Positions 23,824-35,954 of a DNA stretch of 64,000 nucleotides are shown piece after piece (position 1 is the stretch's first letter; each line of letters begins with the position of its first letter). The stretch lies in NCBI GenBank assembly GCA_022575985.1, contig JAKSXM010000007.1, positions 9,674,501 to 9,738,500 on the forward strand, given 5' to 3'. The DNA comes from Anagrus nilaparvatae. Its lineage: Eukaryota; Arthropoda; Insecta; Hymenoptera; Mymaridae. The translations under genes and the position numbers were made by a program. Under the pieces are notes generated by a model. That model was not told the origin of the DNA and ran no database searches. It worked only from the letters and a program-made list of their open reading frames with translations.

Positions 23824-26064
23824 CCATATAAATAAAATTATTAATTTGCTCTTTTTAATAATTTGAATAAAATATATAGATTCTTAACATTTCTTAATGT
23901 GGCGTAAAAGGTTACGCGATTTATCTTAATGCATAAAGAAACTTTCTTTTCATAATTTGGAGATTTAAAAGAACTATTTTTAAATAAAACCAAGCAGAAA
24001 AAATATTTCTTTTTTGAAACTTTATTCAAAGTTTCAAAAATCTTTACTTTCTGTTAAAATACTTTTCAAATTCAATTATTTTAAAAATTCCTAAAATAAA
24101 AAAATACTTACATAACAAATACTTTTTTCGTGATAATATTAACCTCACTTTCATCTTAATCAATGCACTCCCATTTTAACCACTCTCTTCCTTATATATC
24201 TCAATTTATAAAATATCTAATTTAACCTGTAATTTTCTTCATACATAATCAAGACAATAAACCATTTTCTCGTTAAATTAAATTTATAAATTTTATTACT
24301 TATCAACATAGTAATTTGTTATTTTTATCAAATTAATTAATTGAACAATAAAAACCATAAAAGATTTCAATACTTGTTTTTTTATTGCACTTACTTATCA
24401 TATAAGAAAAGCAGTAGTATAAGAAACAAAGATTACGAGAAAATTACAAAAGTGAATAAATGTCCTCGAAGAATTACATATTTTATGCTCATCTTCTTAC
24501 AATATTTTTTACATAATTATAATAATCTCAAGATTAAATAAAAGATTATTTATATATTATGCATAATAAAAAAGTTCATTGTCAAGGCTACTATATTATT
24601 AAAAAAAAAAACATCTTTTACATACATGAATGAATAATTTTCTTCAATATATCATTTTTTTAAAAGCCATAAAAAATTGTAATAATAGTCTTTTAAGATT
24701 TTCTATGTATTAAATCTATAAGTAGTACAGATTTTATTTTATGTAAGATTATTTTGTAACATTATGTAATTAAATTTAATAATTATCTGTCAATTTGTTT
24801 TTTGATTGATTTATTGATTAAAAAAAAAGTATATATATAACGAATATTGTATAAACTTTTCATTCTTTTATATATTGGACTGATTGATTTAGGTTCTTTT
24901 GTTTACGCAATGTAATAATATGTTTTACAAATATGTGTATTTTACTAAAATGATTAATTTTTTTTATGTATTATATTGATTTTAATTAAATTTTTTTTTT
25001 TTTTATAAATTTTATATTTATACTTATTTGTTATAGAAATAAAAGTATTAAAAATTATAAATTTTTATTAAATTATAAGAAAAAATGGAAATTTTTCTTA
25101 ATTTGAAAAAAGTATTAAATACTATTTTCACGTTCCAATTTAAAATTTAGTTATTTTTTCTATTATCGTTTGTTATATTATATTAAAATATTTAAATTAT
25201 AATTGCGGAATTAAATTTAATTAAATATAATGTAGTTTAATCAAAAGTTGAAGTTACTTATATATTTAAAATTTTATAAATTGATTTGTTTAAAAATTAA
25301 TTTTTAGTATGAAAATACCTTCGTAAATATATACAGATTTAAAATTCTTCACCACTCTGAAGCTAGGATTCTGTTTTCATCATAATATTTAAAAGAAAAA
25401 TCGAATATTATGAAGAAAACAGGGTCTCGGCGGAAGGCAAGACACCACCATAAAAAGTTTTTCACATTAAGGTTGTAGATAAAAAATATATATTTATGTA
25501 TGTTAAGGTTTAAAATTAAGGTTCAAAAGCCTTCGGGCGTATATCCATAGTAGGAATTAAAAAAAAAAAAATTAAATTTTTACTAAAAGAATGTTGAATT
25601 AGAACTTTTTATTTTAGAATTTCAGTACGTTTACATTAACCTTTCAAAAGACACTTATTAGGCCGGTCTTAGGGCAAAGATAAAGTTAAGAAAACGGCAT
25701 TTCAGACAAGAGTCCGATTTTTGATTTATTTTGCACAAAATATATTGTAGAACAATGTGGTATAGTTTGTGCCAAAAAAAAGTTGCGATTTCGTAAACAA
25801 TTAATTGTTTGTGCAAAAACGTGTATTTTTATGGTTTTTTACTTGTAAAAACTTTATTTTTTAAGAAAAATTAATAAAATTGTAGAGGCTGGTACCTCAC
25901 AAAGAGCTTAAAAAAGCCTTCCAAACAGATTTTTGAAATTATTATTTAAACAATAGTTATATACAATTTAAGCTTTTTAATTAACTTTTAAATTGTAAGA
26001 AATAAAATGCGCCAAAGCGTTTCAAATTCTATTAAATAATAATTTAAGTATCGAAGAATAAGTG
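23824..26064. other. A+T-rich intergenic DNA with a small hairpin
   Basis: No gene recognised. A hairpin at about 25368-25432 pairs TTCTGTTTTCATCATAATAT with ATATTATGAAGAAAACAG. Confidence 0.4.
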
Positions 26065-26137
26065 GTCCGATTTGGAGCTAAAGATAATTTATATTTAGCT
26101 AATACATAAGGTTGGAGGTTCGAACCCTCCTGGGGAC
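26065..26137 (+). pseudogene. tRNA-like pseudogene (intact T arm only)
   Basis: The 73-base length fits a tRNA. A perfect T arm (GGAGG TTCGAAC CCTCC) gives a consensus B box, followed by TGGGGAC at the 3' acceptor position. Only about four acceptor pairs form with the 5' GTCCGAT, the anticodon stem is broken, and position 33 is not T. It is either a decayed tRNA gene or the head of a tRNA-derived SINE; a functional tRNA is unlikely. Confidence 0.45.
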
Positions 26138-26453
26138 AAAATGATGGACATTTTTTTTTTCTTCAAGAATTAGCTTCTTTAAGCTTAAATTAGCTTAAAA
26201 AAGTTTATAAAAATTATTTACAAAAAGATCTAATATTTTTAAAAAATTATTAAAACTGCTCCTACATAGTATGAAAATACATTGTATTTCATATGTAAAT
26301 AGTTAAAAGCAGTATAATGTTGATTAAAAGTATATAAAATCTTCATTCGAAAAAAGTCGTTAAAATTGCAAATAATATAATTTATATTTTTTTAGTTATT
26401 AAAAAATGAACCCAAAATTACAAGCCTTTGTAAGTCACAAAGTACATTACATA

Positions 26454-26737
26454 AATTAAAAAACTTGATCTTAATAAATAGTTTGACCTAAAATCTAAAA
26501 GATTTGAAAAAATAAATAATTTTCAAAATCTGGTTTGCGCGCTACAGCAGTCCAAAGAATTTTGCTTAGTTGCAAAATAAAATATCTCGGCTGAAAAAAG
26601 TCGGAAATAAATAAAATTTGTAGGGCTAAGAGACATTGTTGTCGGGCTCATTAAAAAAAATTAAAAAATTAAATCCAGCCAATAGAAGCTAAGATATTAA
26701 TACAAACGCGTTTTTGGCCCTAGCGCTTTTATAATTT
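26454..26737 (+). repeat. Left direct repeat flanking a foldback
   Basis: About 285 bases, repeated with a few differences at 27213-27496. It begins AAACTTGATCTTAATAAATA and ends GGCCCTAGCGCTTTTATAAT. Confidence 0.85.
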
Positions 26738-26740
26738 ACC

Positions 26741-27212
26741 AAGCGACTTTGAAACTTCTACGAAAGTACCTTCAAATATTTCTAAAACTCTTGGTGCAAT
26801 TTGTTTATTTTTTCAAGGGATTTAAATAACAAAAACGACAAAATATAAATAAAAAAAAAAGTCCTTTTTTCCCGTAGTTCACGAGAGAGTCGACGTTCAA
26901 CGTATATTTCTCGCGTAAATACCCATAGAATGAAGGATCGGCGTTGATGGTGGAGGATTTGGAAAGAGAAAGAGAAGATTTGTTTGTTAAGTAAGTTTAT
27001 TATTAAGGCTACGATTAACGCCGATCCCTCATTCTATGGGTATTTACGCGAGAAATATACGTTGAACGTCGACTCTCTCGTGAACTACGGGAAAAAAGGA
27101 CTTTTTTTTTTATTTATATTTTGTCGCTTTTGTTATTTAAATCCCTTGAAAAAATAAACAAATTGCACCAAGAGTTTTAGAAATATTTGAAGGTACTTTC
27201 GTAGAAGTTTTT
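26741..27212. mobile_element. Foldback of about 470 bp between two direct repeats
   Basis: Arms of about 200 bases are almost perfect reverse complements. CTTCTACGAAAGTACCTTCA on the left matches TGAAGGTACTTTCGTAGAAG on the right, including the CCCGTAGTTCACGAGAGAGT block. A unique spacer of about 60 bases lies near 26955-27010. The arms are far less diverged than most local repeats. Confidence 0.85.
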
Positions 27213-27496
27213 AAATTAAAAAACTTGATCTTAATAAATAGTTTGACCTAAAATCTAAAAAATTTGAAATAATAAATAATTTTCAAAATCTGGTTTGCGC
27301 GCTACAGCAGTCCAAAGAATTTTGCTTAGTTGCAAAATAAAATATCTCAGCTGAAAAAAGTCGGAAATAAATGAAATTTGTAGGGCTAAGAGACATTGTT
27401 GTCGAGCTCATTAAAAAAAAATAAAAAATAAAATCTAGCCAAAAGAAGCTAAGATATTAATACAAACGCGTTTCTGGCCCTAGCGCTTTTATAATT
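27213..27496 (+). repeat. Right direct repeat flanking the foldback
   Basis: Partner of 26454-26737, with scattered substitutions and small indels. Same orientation. Confidence 0.85.
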
Positions 27497-27975
27497 TTGG
27501 AACAAATTTTCAAAAATTTAATTATTTTTTTGTTTTCTTAATTTTGAGAGAAAATTTTTGAAAAAATTCGGTATCAGATCCAAAAAAATACCTAAAACGA
27601 ACTTTCTAAAACTAGTACTCTCATAGAAATAAATTAGGTACTACGTCCAAAGAGAAAAAAAATTTGGTGTTTTTTGTATTTTTTCGTGAAAAAAATTTTG
27701 GGAAACAAATTTTCAAAAAATTAAGTATCAGATTCGAGATATAGAGTAAAAATCATACTTTCAAATATAAGTACTTTCATGGAAATAAATGAGGTATTAC
27801 ATCCAAATTAAAAAAAAAAAAGTAGTTTGAGATTTTTTGATGAAAAAATTTTTGAAAAAAAAATTAGTTCTTAATTCAAAAACCGGTTTTTTAGCTTCCT
27901 GAGGTCTCAAAACGTGCTTATATGCCAAAAAATCAAATACCAAAATTTGACCCATTACAATGGTTCCTCATTGAT
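27497..27975. repeat. Dispersed repeat R, copy 1
   Basis: Recurrent blocks TTCGGTATCAGATCCAAAAA, AACTAGTACTCTCATAGAAA, AAATGAGGTATTACATCCAA and ACCGGTTTTTTAGCTTCCTG, ending near CAATGGTTCCTCATTGA. The same blocks recur at 33860-35235 and, as the last part only, at 29700-29820. Confidence 0.75.
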
Positions 27976-28150
27976 AAAATTAATTCAATAATTCATTTTT
28001 GATAAAATTAGTTCAATAATTTTTATTATAATTATATAATTAATTTAAAAAATTTTTACTTTAATTTTCGGATTTTTCTAAATTATAAAATAAAAATAAA
28101 TTGATTATGTTATAAAAACTAAAAAAAAAAAAAAAAAAATCATTAATATT

Positions 28151-28234
28151 TTGGGGATTCGAACCCGAAGCAAAAGGAAATGCAATACTCACGCTCTCAC
28201 GCAAGCACCACACTCCTCGTCAATGTGTAGCAAC
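28151..28234 (-). repeat. tRNA-like (pol III box) repeat, minus-strand member of an inverted pair
   Basis: Read on minus: GAGGAGTGTGGTGCTTGCGT, GAGAGCGTGAG and GGGTTCGAATCCCC. These fit A- and B-box spacing of a tRNA-derived sequence. An inverted partner lies 87 bases away at 28322-28410, and a third partial copy is at 29004-29046. Confidence 0.6.
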
Positions 28235-28321
28235 AAAATTTCAAAAAGGGAGTTTTAACTGTTGTAGTCGATAAAGAAGAAATTTTAATTTGCTCAGCAC
28301 AAAACCTTCGTTTGGAACTAA

Positions 28322-28410
28322 GTTGCTACACATTGACGAGGAGTGTGGTGCTTGCGTGAGAGCGTGAGTATTGCATTTCCTTTTGCTTCGGGTTCGAATC
28401 CCAAAATGTT
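28322..28410 (+). repeat. tRNA-like repeat, plus-strand member of the inverted pair
   Basis: Nearly identical to the reverse complement of 28151-28234, with B box GGGTTCGAATCCC followed by a long T-run (about 28418-28438). Poly(T) is a pol III terminator and also lies at the mirrored position on the other side as an A-run. Confidence 0.6.
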
Positions 28411-29003
28411 AATAATTTTTTTTTTTTTTTTTTTTTTTATTCAATTGTAATAAATTTAAAAATAACTTACTATATAGAATCTTTTCTCGATAAATAATTT
28501 TAATTTTTTATGATGGCTGAAAAATGGCAATAGAAAAATATTTAAATGCTCTATTTTTTCTTCAGGGACCCTTTATACCCTAGAAGTGGAAAAATTTTAT
28601 TTTATGAAAATTTAAATTTTATTACTTGTTGCAATTATTATTTTGTTGAAATTCAACTCAAAACTAATAATTAATTTTTATATAGATTTTTGTTTTAGTA
28701 TCTACCCTGATATTCGCTCTTATTATAAAATGTAATATAAAATCTTATTCAGGATACATTAAAAACTTGAAAATTATGCGGAAAATTTTATGAATACTTT
28801 TGATATTAAGATTTAAAAATTTATTTTATTATGCCAAAATATTTAATAGTTTTCGAAATGATAAAACTAAAAGTTAAAAATTAAAAAAAAGAATTTGATA
28901 TATTTTTGATTGCTTTTTCTTTAAATTTAAAAATAAAAAAAAAATAATTTCTGAAATAAAAACAAATTAATTAAATCATAAAAGCTAGAAAAAAAGTAAT
29001 TTT

Positions 29004-29046
29004 GGGAATTGAACCCGAAGCAAAAGGAAATGCAACACTCACGCTA
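29004..29046 (-). repeat. Partial third copy of the tRNA-like repeat
   Basis: GGGAATTGAACCCGAAGCAA AAGGAAATGCAACACTCACG matches the 3' half of the 28151-28234 repeat and then diverges. Confidence 0.6.
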
Positions 29047-29567
29047 CATTTGCAGTCACTTTATTTAACAGATATAATTACATAAAGTGGTAAAAATTTT
29101 CAACTCATATGAATATTTGTCATTATAAAACTAAATTATTCTAAGTCCCATTTAAACCCCACCCCCTTAAATAGGACACATTTGACCCCCCCTCCCCTTG
29201 ATTTTTGGATTCCCAAGGTACTTCTCCCTATAAACATGTTCCATGTTAAAACATATATAAGGGTTACAGCTAATGAAGGTGAAAGTTAAAATTAACAAGT
29301 GAAAATTCGCTTTTTTTAAATTTTTTCTGCGTAATGGAGTGTACTATTTAGCCCATAAAGTTGCAAAAACATACAATAAAACTACGAAAATTAACGATTT
29401 TCTAATGAAAGGTTCTCTGAATTTGGAAATATTTTTTTTGAAACTTGAGCTTGAGTCCAATTTTATATATTCTTCAAGATCTTTAGATTCTTTATCTGTT
29501 CTCTTAAGTGAATTGCCTCCTCAGTACAAGCCAATTGCTGTAAGAGAATTCAAGCCAATTGCTGTAA

Positions 29568-29840
29568 GACGAATTGTCCAGAGATCTCTAATATTGTTTT
29601 TAATTATTTCAAATGATTGAAGCTTATTATGCATAATGGTTGTGAAATTTTACCGGTTATATACACGCTGACACACACACACACACACACACATACAGAC
29701 ATTTTTTAAAAACCGGTTTTTTAGCTTCCTGAGATCCCAAAACGTGCTTATATGCCAAAAAATCAAAAATCAAAATCTGACCCATGACAATGGTTCCTCA
29801 TTGAGGAACCAAAATTTTAGAGATCTCAGGACAATTCGTC
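29568..29840. mobile_element. Small inverted-repeat element containing a (CA)n tract
   Basis: The left end GACGAATTGTCCAGAGATCT is mirrored by AGATCTCAGGACAATTCGTC on the right. The interior has a (CA)n microsatellite (about 29671-29692) and the AAAAACCGGTTTTTTAGCTTCC block shared with repeat R. Confidence 0.7.
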
Positions 29841-30778
29841 AGGTTGTAACTCATCTATTTTAGACATTAAAACATGTTCTGAAATATTCATATTAATTTG
29901 AAAAATAATTTATTTTTACTTAATAATGCATGTGCATAATTTATATAATAGTAATTTTTATGCTCATTAAAATTAATATTATGTTACTGCAACTGAAGTA
30001 AGTACTTGCTATTTTCTAACTTGTAGTGAAAAAGTTTGTAGATTAGAATAATATTTTATGTAAAAAGGGCAAAAAAGACGTGATCTACAGATCATAAAAA
30101 GTCTTCGTCTGACCAAGTTATGGAAAACTAATTATTATTGTATATATTTACTATACATATATATTTATATTATAAATATACATATATTTAAAATTCATCT
30201 TATACGATTATGTCGATTGTTTTCACATTTTTAATTACATACATATATATTTTTTTAAAAATAGAAAATTAAATTCCTGAATTGTAAAATATAATTATTA
30301 TACGTATTTTAGTCACATAAAAACATTAAGGACTAAGTATAAATCAGTCAATATTTATATAATTATACGCAATGGATTAACAAAGATTCACACCACTTTG
30401 TATTCTGAAAGAGTTTTTTGTATAACGGAAACGATGCACATTTATTTTTTAAAAAGACAGAAAGTAACTTACGCAATAGTGAAAGCATTTGAAACGTTTG
30501 AAAAAATATTGTCCAATATTATAAAATTTTAAAAATTAGTTCATTTAATAATTTGCATTAATTTTGACTAATCTAACAAAATTTTAAAAATTATTAAATT
30601 TTTTTTTCAATAAAAGATTTATACTTTTTTTGCTAAGCTTTGGGGTTTCGTTACTGATTAAAAAAAGCAAGAAAAGAAAGTGTCAAAACTTTTTCAATCG
30701 TTATATCTGATTTTGACAATGTCACGTTCTTCCTCAGAAATAATGTTGATTAATAGCCCCCACGATTCAATAAGTCAG
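29841..30778. other. Intergenic A+T-rich DNA upstream of third cuticle gene
   Basis: No gene or recognisable element was found. Confidence 0.4.
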
Positions 30779-30786
30779 TATAAATA
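30779..30786 (+). promoter_or_regulatory. TATA box of third cuticular protein gene
   Basis: TATAAATA, with a CAGTC initiator-like site about 30 bases downstream and the start codon at 30876. Confidence 0.5.
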
Positions 30787-30875
30787 CTTATGTTGATAAA
30801 TTTGCAAACAGCAGTCTTAATTTTGATTTTGCTTTTTTTTTGTTTTGATACATTTATAAAAAATTAAGAATTAAA

Positions 30876-32672
30876 ATGTTTATAAAGGTGAAAAAATATA
30901 TTTTTAATAAATACTCTGTAGTAAAATAGTGAAGAGAAGTTTTAGTGAATTAGCGATTGTGAAATTTTTAATATTTATTGCATAAGTTATTTCATTATTT
31001 ATTGTTTATTTTTTTGTTTGGCAGCTTTACTATTTTTTAAGATCATTTTCTGAAATTAGCTATAATTTTTTTTTTTCTATTTTATAAAAAATGTGATAAA
31101 TTTTGGAAAGATATTTATAGATATTAAATTTTGTGCAACAAAAAATTTATTTAAATGAAATAAAATTTTTGTAACTTTTTAGAAAATTCTAAAATCGTAA
31201 AAAAATGAAAGTCATTAAATGATGCTTATGTAAATAATTGACTAATTTATTTAGTCGAGAAACTTGCAAGCTCTAAGTTTATAGCACCAGAGGTCTTGCG
31301 TTTGAGTAAAAAAAAAAAATAAAAAAAAAAAAAAAAAAATATAATAAAAATTAAATAAAACATTTTTTAAACCGAAAGCCCTTGAACATTTAGATATATG
31401 TTACAAATCATATAGAAGAGTTTAGGGACCGACAAATAAATTATTTTGAAAATTTATAGATTCAGAGTATTTAATGAGTAATAAGTTTCATATTAAAAAA
31501 TAGTCATTAAAAATGTACGTTAGAGTTACAAACTTTATATTTTGTTTATATTATGTTTCTTCGTATAAAAAAATCTAGCACTTGTAAAATTTTTTAAAAG
31601 CTCAAAGATTAGTATAAGATCGTTACTCAGTGAAGAATATTGTATATTCTTTACTTTAAAATATTTAATAAGGCAATGTTTAATTTTTAAATTTGGAATT
31701 ATGTAAAAAAAGTTTTTATAAAATTGTAAAATATTGTAAATTTTTAGCCTTAATAATGAAGACTGAAGGTCTTCGAAACGTGGGCAATTTATTGAATAAA
31801 TAAAGCAAATTGTTAGCTCAGAAATCAAATATTTTTATTTAATATTGGAAAAATGAACTTTTTATAGTGAGATAACTAAATAGCTTTGATCGTACGAAAA
31901 TTCATATTATTGATACGAAAAAAATATTCTGGAACTAAATTTTTTTAACGCATATAAAATCAGAAGGTTTTTTTGATTTAAGAAAGATAATTTAAAAAGA
32001 TAATCAAAAAACAGATTTTAATTTTCTATTGACTTTACGCATGTAAAACTCTAGGGTAAAATTTGGCACATAGAGTTTTTGCTTGATATCATGCTAGTGT
32101 TGTATCTTTTATCCACTTGTTGCATGAAGTATAATAGAATTTTTATAAATGTTTTGACAATAAGGATTTTAAAAATCAAAATATAGCAATTTTTTAATTT
32201 ATAATTTTTCTTACATTTGTTGCAGATTATTTTACTTATCGGCACATTCGTAGGAAGGGCACTTTCATCAGCTATACCATTATTAGCACCAGCACCAGTA
32301 CCAGTGATTGCAAGATTAGAGCCACACAACCATCATCCTTCATACACATTTGCCTACAATGTTTTAGACCAATTTACAGGTGATGCAAAGAGCCAACACG
32401 AAACCAGAGATGGTGATATTGTACAAGGTACTTACTCATTAATCGAACCTGATGGCTCCAGAAGGACTGTAGATTACACAGCTGATTCTGTAAATGGTTT
32501 CAATGCTGTTGTTCATAGAGAACCTTTAGTTCAAGCTGTTGCCCCTGCTGTACCAGTTGCCCCTGTTGTTCCTGCTCCCCCAGTTTACCCAACTGCCCAT
32601 ATTGCACCAGGAATTCCTGCACATCTTGGAAAACATCATCATTATTTACCTGGTTATGGCTACGCACATTAA
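30876..32672 (+). CDS. RR-2 cuticular protein, short form
   Basis: Exon 1 is 30876-30887 (MFIK, donor GTGAAA, a weak site), exon 2 is 32226-32672; total 152 residues. The signal peptide is [20 protein letters not shown]. After a short linker the RR-2 core is complete ([20 protein letters not shown], then [20 protein letters not shown] and [20 protein letters not shown]). A short A/P/V-rich tail ends GYGYAH. Exon 1 is inferred from its 12-nt size, signal-peptide continuity and the nearby TATA box. The 1.34 kb intron is A+T-rich without a clear element. Possible polyadenylation signal AATAAA near 32841. Confidence 0.87.
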
Positions 32673-33859
32673 TATGATTGTTAAAAATGTTATACTGTTG
32701 TTATATAAATGAATATTTGCTAGTCTAAATTTTTGTACATATTTTGTATTTATTTGGAAATGCTTTTGTAGTTGTTATTTTATATGCATGATTGTAGATA
32801 GATTATTTTATATTACGTTGTATACTTAATTGTTATTATAATAAATATATTTTTATTAAAATATTTTAATTACTTATTTATTTCTCTGCAATTTTGGTTT
32901 TAAACATTTTCAACAATTATTTATACATAAATTTTTGATTAGCGGTTTTAAAATCAATACTTCTTCCTCTTTACTTACAAAGTTATTTCATAATAAAAAT
33001 TTGACCTAGAATCTAAAAATTTTTAAAATGCACAAATTTTAATTAATTTAAGTGCAAATACTTTTTTACTTGTGGGATTAAAAATGTAAATTTAATAGTA
33101 AACCGTGCCAAATTTTACCTAAACAAATATATATTTATTATATTATTTTCATGTCACGTTTATCTTTACTGTAAATTATGATGCAACTAACAAATTTTTT
33201 TTGAATAAAATTTGATGAATTTTTTGTTTTATATGAGTAGTTCCATGGAAAAATAATACAAAATGTTGGTCGAGGTTTGAAAAAAAAAAATTTATTTTTT
33301 ACTCTCCTATATCAAAAAGTAACCCCGGGAAATTTTTATATATTAAACTTGATCACTTTTGGAAGGTTTTTAAAAAAAAAATTTTTTTTAAGTTGCAAGC
33401 TTTGTGGGTGTTCTTTAAAGTTTAGGGTTAAAAATTATAAATTTTGAATCTTCCCGCGAAATGACGCCCAGTGGTCAAAATCTGACTGAAAATTCGATTT
33501 CGTCATGAAATTTTACATCGAAAACCTTTTTGCCGTTTTTTAATGATTTTAAAACGAACTTTCAAAAACTGTGGCTGAGAGGTCAATATTTATCAAATAA
33601 ATTTGAACTGGCATAAAACCCTTAAAAATCTGTAAAAATCCTTCAGATTTTGGTAATCACCTAATTTTAACATGTTTTAACAACAACAAATTTTTTTTTA
33701 ATTTTTAAGACCTTGACTAACAGTTTGTGAAAAATCAGTTGCATAAAACTTATTAAATAAATTTTGAACAAATATATGCAATTATAATTGCCAGAATTCA
33801 TTAGTACAATGAAAAATACCCTGCCAACTAGCTGGCACTAAGGTTCCTTAAACAATGAG
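32673..33859. other. 3' flank and A+T-rich intergenic DNA
   Basis: Nothing beyond the polyadenylation region of the preceding gene was recognised. Confidence 0.4.
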
Positions 33860-35042
33860 AAAAAACCTTTTTAATTTTGAGAAATAAATTTTGGAAAAAT
33901 TCGGTATCAAATCCAAAAAATTACTATAAATGAACTGTCTAAAATTAGTACTCTCATAGAAATAAATTAGGTACTACATACAAAAGGAAAAAAAAATTTG
34001 GTGTTTTTTGTATTTTTTTGTGAAAAAAAATTAAGGAAAAAATTTTTTTTTTAATTAAGTATCAGATTCGAGTTAGAGAGTAAAAACCATACTTTCAAAT
34101 ATAAGTACTTTCATGGAAATAAATGAGGTATTACATCCAAATTAAAAAAAAAAAAAGTACCTAGAGCTTTTTTGGTGAAAAAATTTTTGAAAAAAAAGTT
34201 AGGTCTTAATTTCATAACGGTTGTGAAATATCGCCGGTCGCAATATTTTCAGATATTAGTACTTTCATGGAATTAAATGAGGTATTACACCTCAAAAAAA
34301 AAAAAATATTGCAGGTTTTTTAATTTTTTTGTTTTTTCAATTTTGAAAAAAAAATTTTTAGAAATTCGGTGTCAGATCCAAAAAATGACTATAGACAAAC
34401 TTTCTAAAACTAGTACAGATCTAAACACAGATCTTCACAGATCTAAATTAAGTACTACGTCCAAAAAGAAAAAAAAAATTGTTGTTTTTTGTATTTTTTC
34501 GTGAAAAAAATTTTGGGAAAAAAATTTTCAAAAAATTAAGTATCAGATTCGAGATGTCGAGTAAAAACCATAATTTCAAATATAAGTACTTTTATGGAAT
34601 TAAATGAGGTATTACACCAAAAAAAAAAAAAAAATATTGCAGGTTTTTTAATTTTTTTGTTTTTTTAATTTTGAAAAAAAAATTTTTTTAAAATTTGGTA
34701 TCAGATCCAAAAAATGACTATAAACAAACTTTCTAAAACTAGTACTTTCATAGAAATAAATTAGGTACTACGTCCAAAAAGAAAAAAAATATTGTCGTTT
34801 TTTGTATTTTTTCGTGAAAAAAATTTTGGAAAAAAAATTTTCAAAAAATTAAGTATCAGATTCGAGATATCGAGTAAAAACCATACTTTCAAATATAAGT
34901 ACTTTCGTGGAAAGAAATGAGGTATTACATCCAAACTAAAAAAAAAAAAAAGTACCTCGAGATTTTTTGATAAAAAAATTTTTGAAAGAAAAATTAGGTC
35001 TTAATTCCATAATGTTTGTGAAATATCACCGATTACATACAT

Positions 35043-35113
<71 letters not shown>

Positions 35114-35235
35114 CAGACTTTTTTTAAAAACCGGTTTTTTAGCTTCCTGGGGTCCCAAAACATGCTTATATGCCAAAAAATAGAAAATCAAATTTTGACC
35201 TAACACAATGGTTCCTCTTTGAGGAACCAAAAATC
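33860..35235. repeat. Dispersed repeat R, copy 3, internally reiterated, with (CA)n
   Basis: Three tandem versions of an approximately 370-base unit (TCGGTATCAGATCCAAAAAA ... AGTACTTTCATGGAAATAAA, then GAGGTATTAC). The last one runs into a (CA)n microsatellite at 35045-35106 and the terminal AACCGGTTTTTTAGCTTCCT block. Ends in the palindrome GGTTCCTCTTTGAGGAACC. No protein is encoded; open frames through the (CA)n tract are artefacts. Confidence 0.75.
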
Positions 35236-35267
35236 CATTTGCATCTATAATCCCTTTGCGGTTAGCG

Positions 35268-35465
35268 AAATTTCGCTTGTGGTTAACGGAATATTTTTCC
35301 TTGCTCAAACAATTGTAAATGACTTGAAACGTAAAGAAAATTTAAAATTATTTTTTTTTCTCTTAAAAAAATTTTTTTTTAAATTTTTTTTAAAATTTTT
35401 TTACGTTTCAGGTCATTTGGAAACGTTTGAGCAAGAAAAAAAATTCCGCTCGCTACAAGCGACTT
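35268..35465. mobile_element. Small foldback, about 200 bp
   Basis: TTCCTTGCTCAAACAATTGT and GACTTGAAACGTAAA on the left are mirrored on the right by TTTACGTTTCAGGTCATTTG and CGTTTGAGCAAG. The spacer is a T-rich run. Confidence 0.7.
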
Positions 35466-35892
35466 TTTTTCAGTGTATAAAAATTGCAACTTTTTTTAAA
35501 ATTTTCTCGTCCCGAATACTAATAAGTAATCTAATAAAATATGCAAAATTATCAAATAAAATAATTTCTAGAAGATAACTAAATTAATCAATTTCTACGA
35601 TTAATTTATGTATATCGCTTAGATTTTTGAAATATAAAAATTATTACAAATTTTTAACTCTTTTCATTATTGCTAATACAATAAAAATGTTACTCATCAA
35701 AGTATAGTAATTGTCAATTTTATTTTAAATGAAGAAACATATCAATCAAATAATGATTTAAAATTTGTCCTCGCTATTTGCAATAAACGATGCCGAAATC
35801 ATAATAAATGAATATATTGGTGGGAATCAATTGTTGTAAAACAAAAAAAAAATATATATAAACTTATGCCAATAATTCTTATGCAATCTGAG

Positions 35893-35930
35893 TATAAAAG
35901 CAACTTTGGGCATTGATAGATACATCAGTT
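35893..35930 (+). promoter_or_regulatory. Core promoter of fourth cuticular protein gene
   Basis: TATAAAAG at 35893-35900 and initiator TCAGTT at 35925-35930, 32 bases apart, the same geometry as the first cuticle gene. Start codon at 35955. Confidence 0.6.
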
Positions 35931-35954
35931 TTCTTTAAACAATCAATACCGAAC

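Noticed and set aside
26065..26137. Functional tRNA gene
   Set aside because: Only the T arm is canonical; acceptor and anticodon stems are broken and U33 is missing, so it was recorded as a pseudogene.
29339..29620. 93-codon open frame containing two PIAVR repeats
   Set aside because: Begins in unique A+T-rich DNA and ends inside the inverted repeat at 29568; no domain or splice structure. The short duplication CAAGCCAATTGCTGTAAGA is DNA-level.
35033..35308. Open frame with poly(CV) or poly(TH)
   Set aside because: Translation of the (CA)n microsatellite at 35045-35106 inside repeat R.
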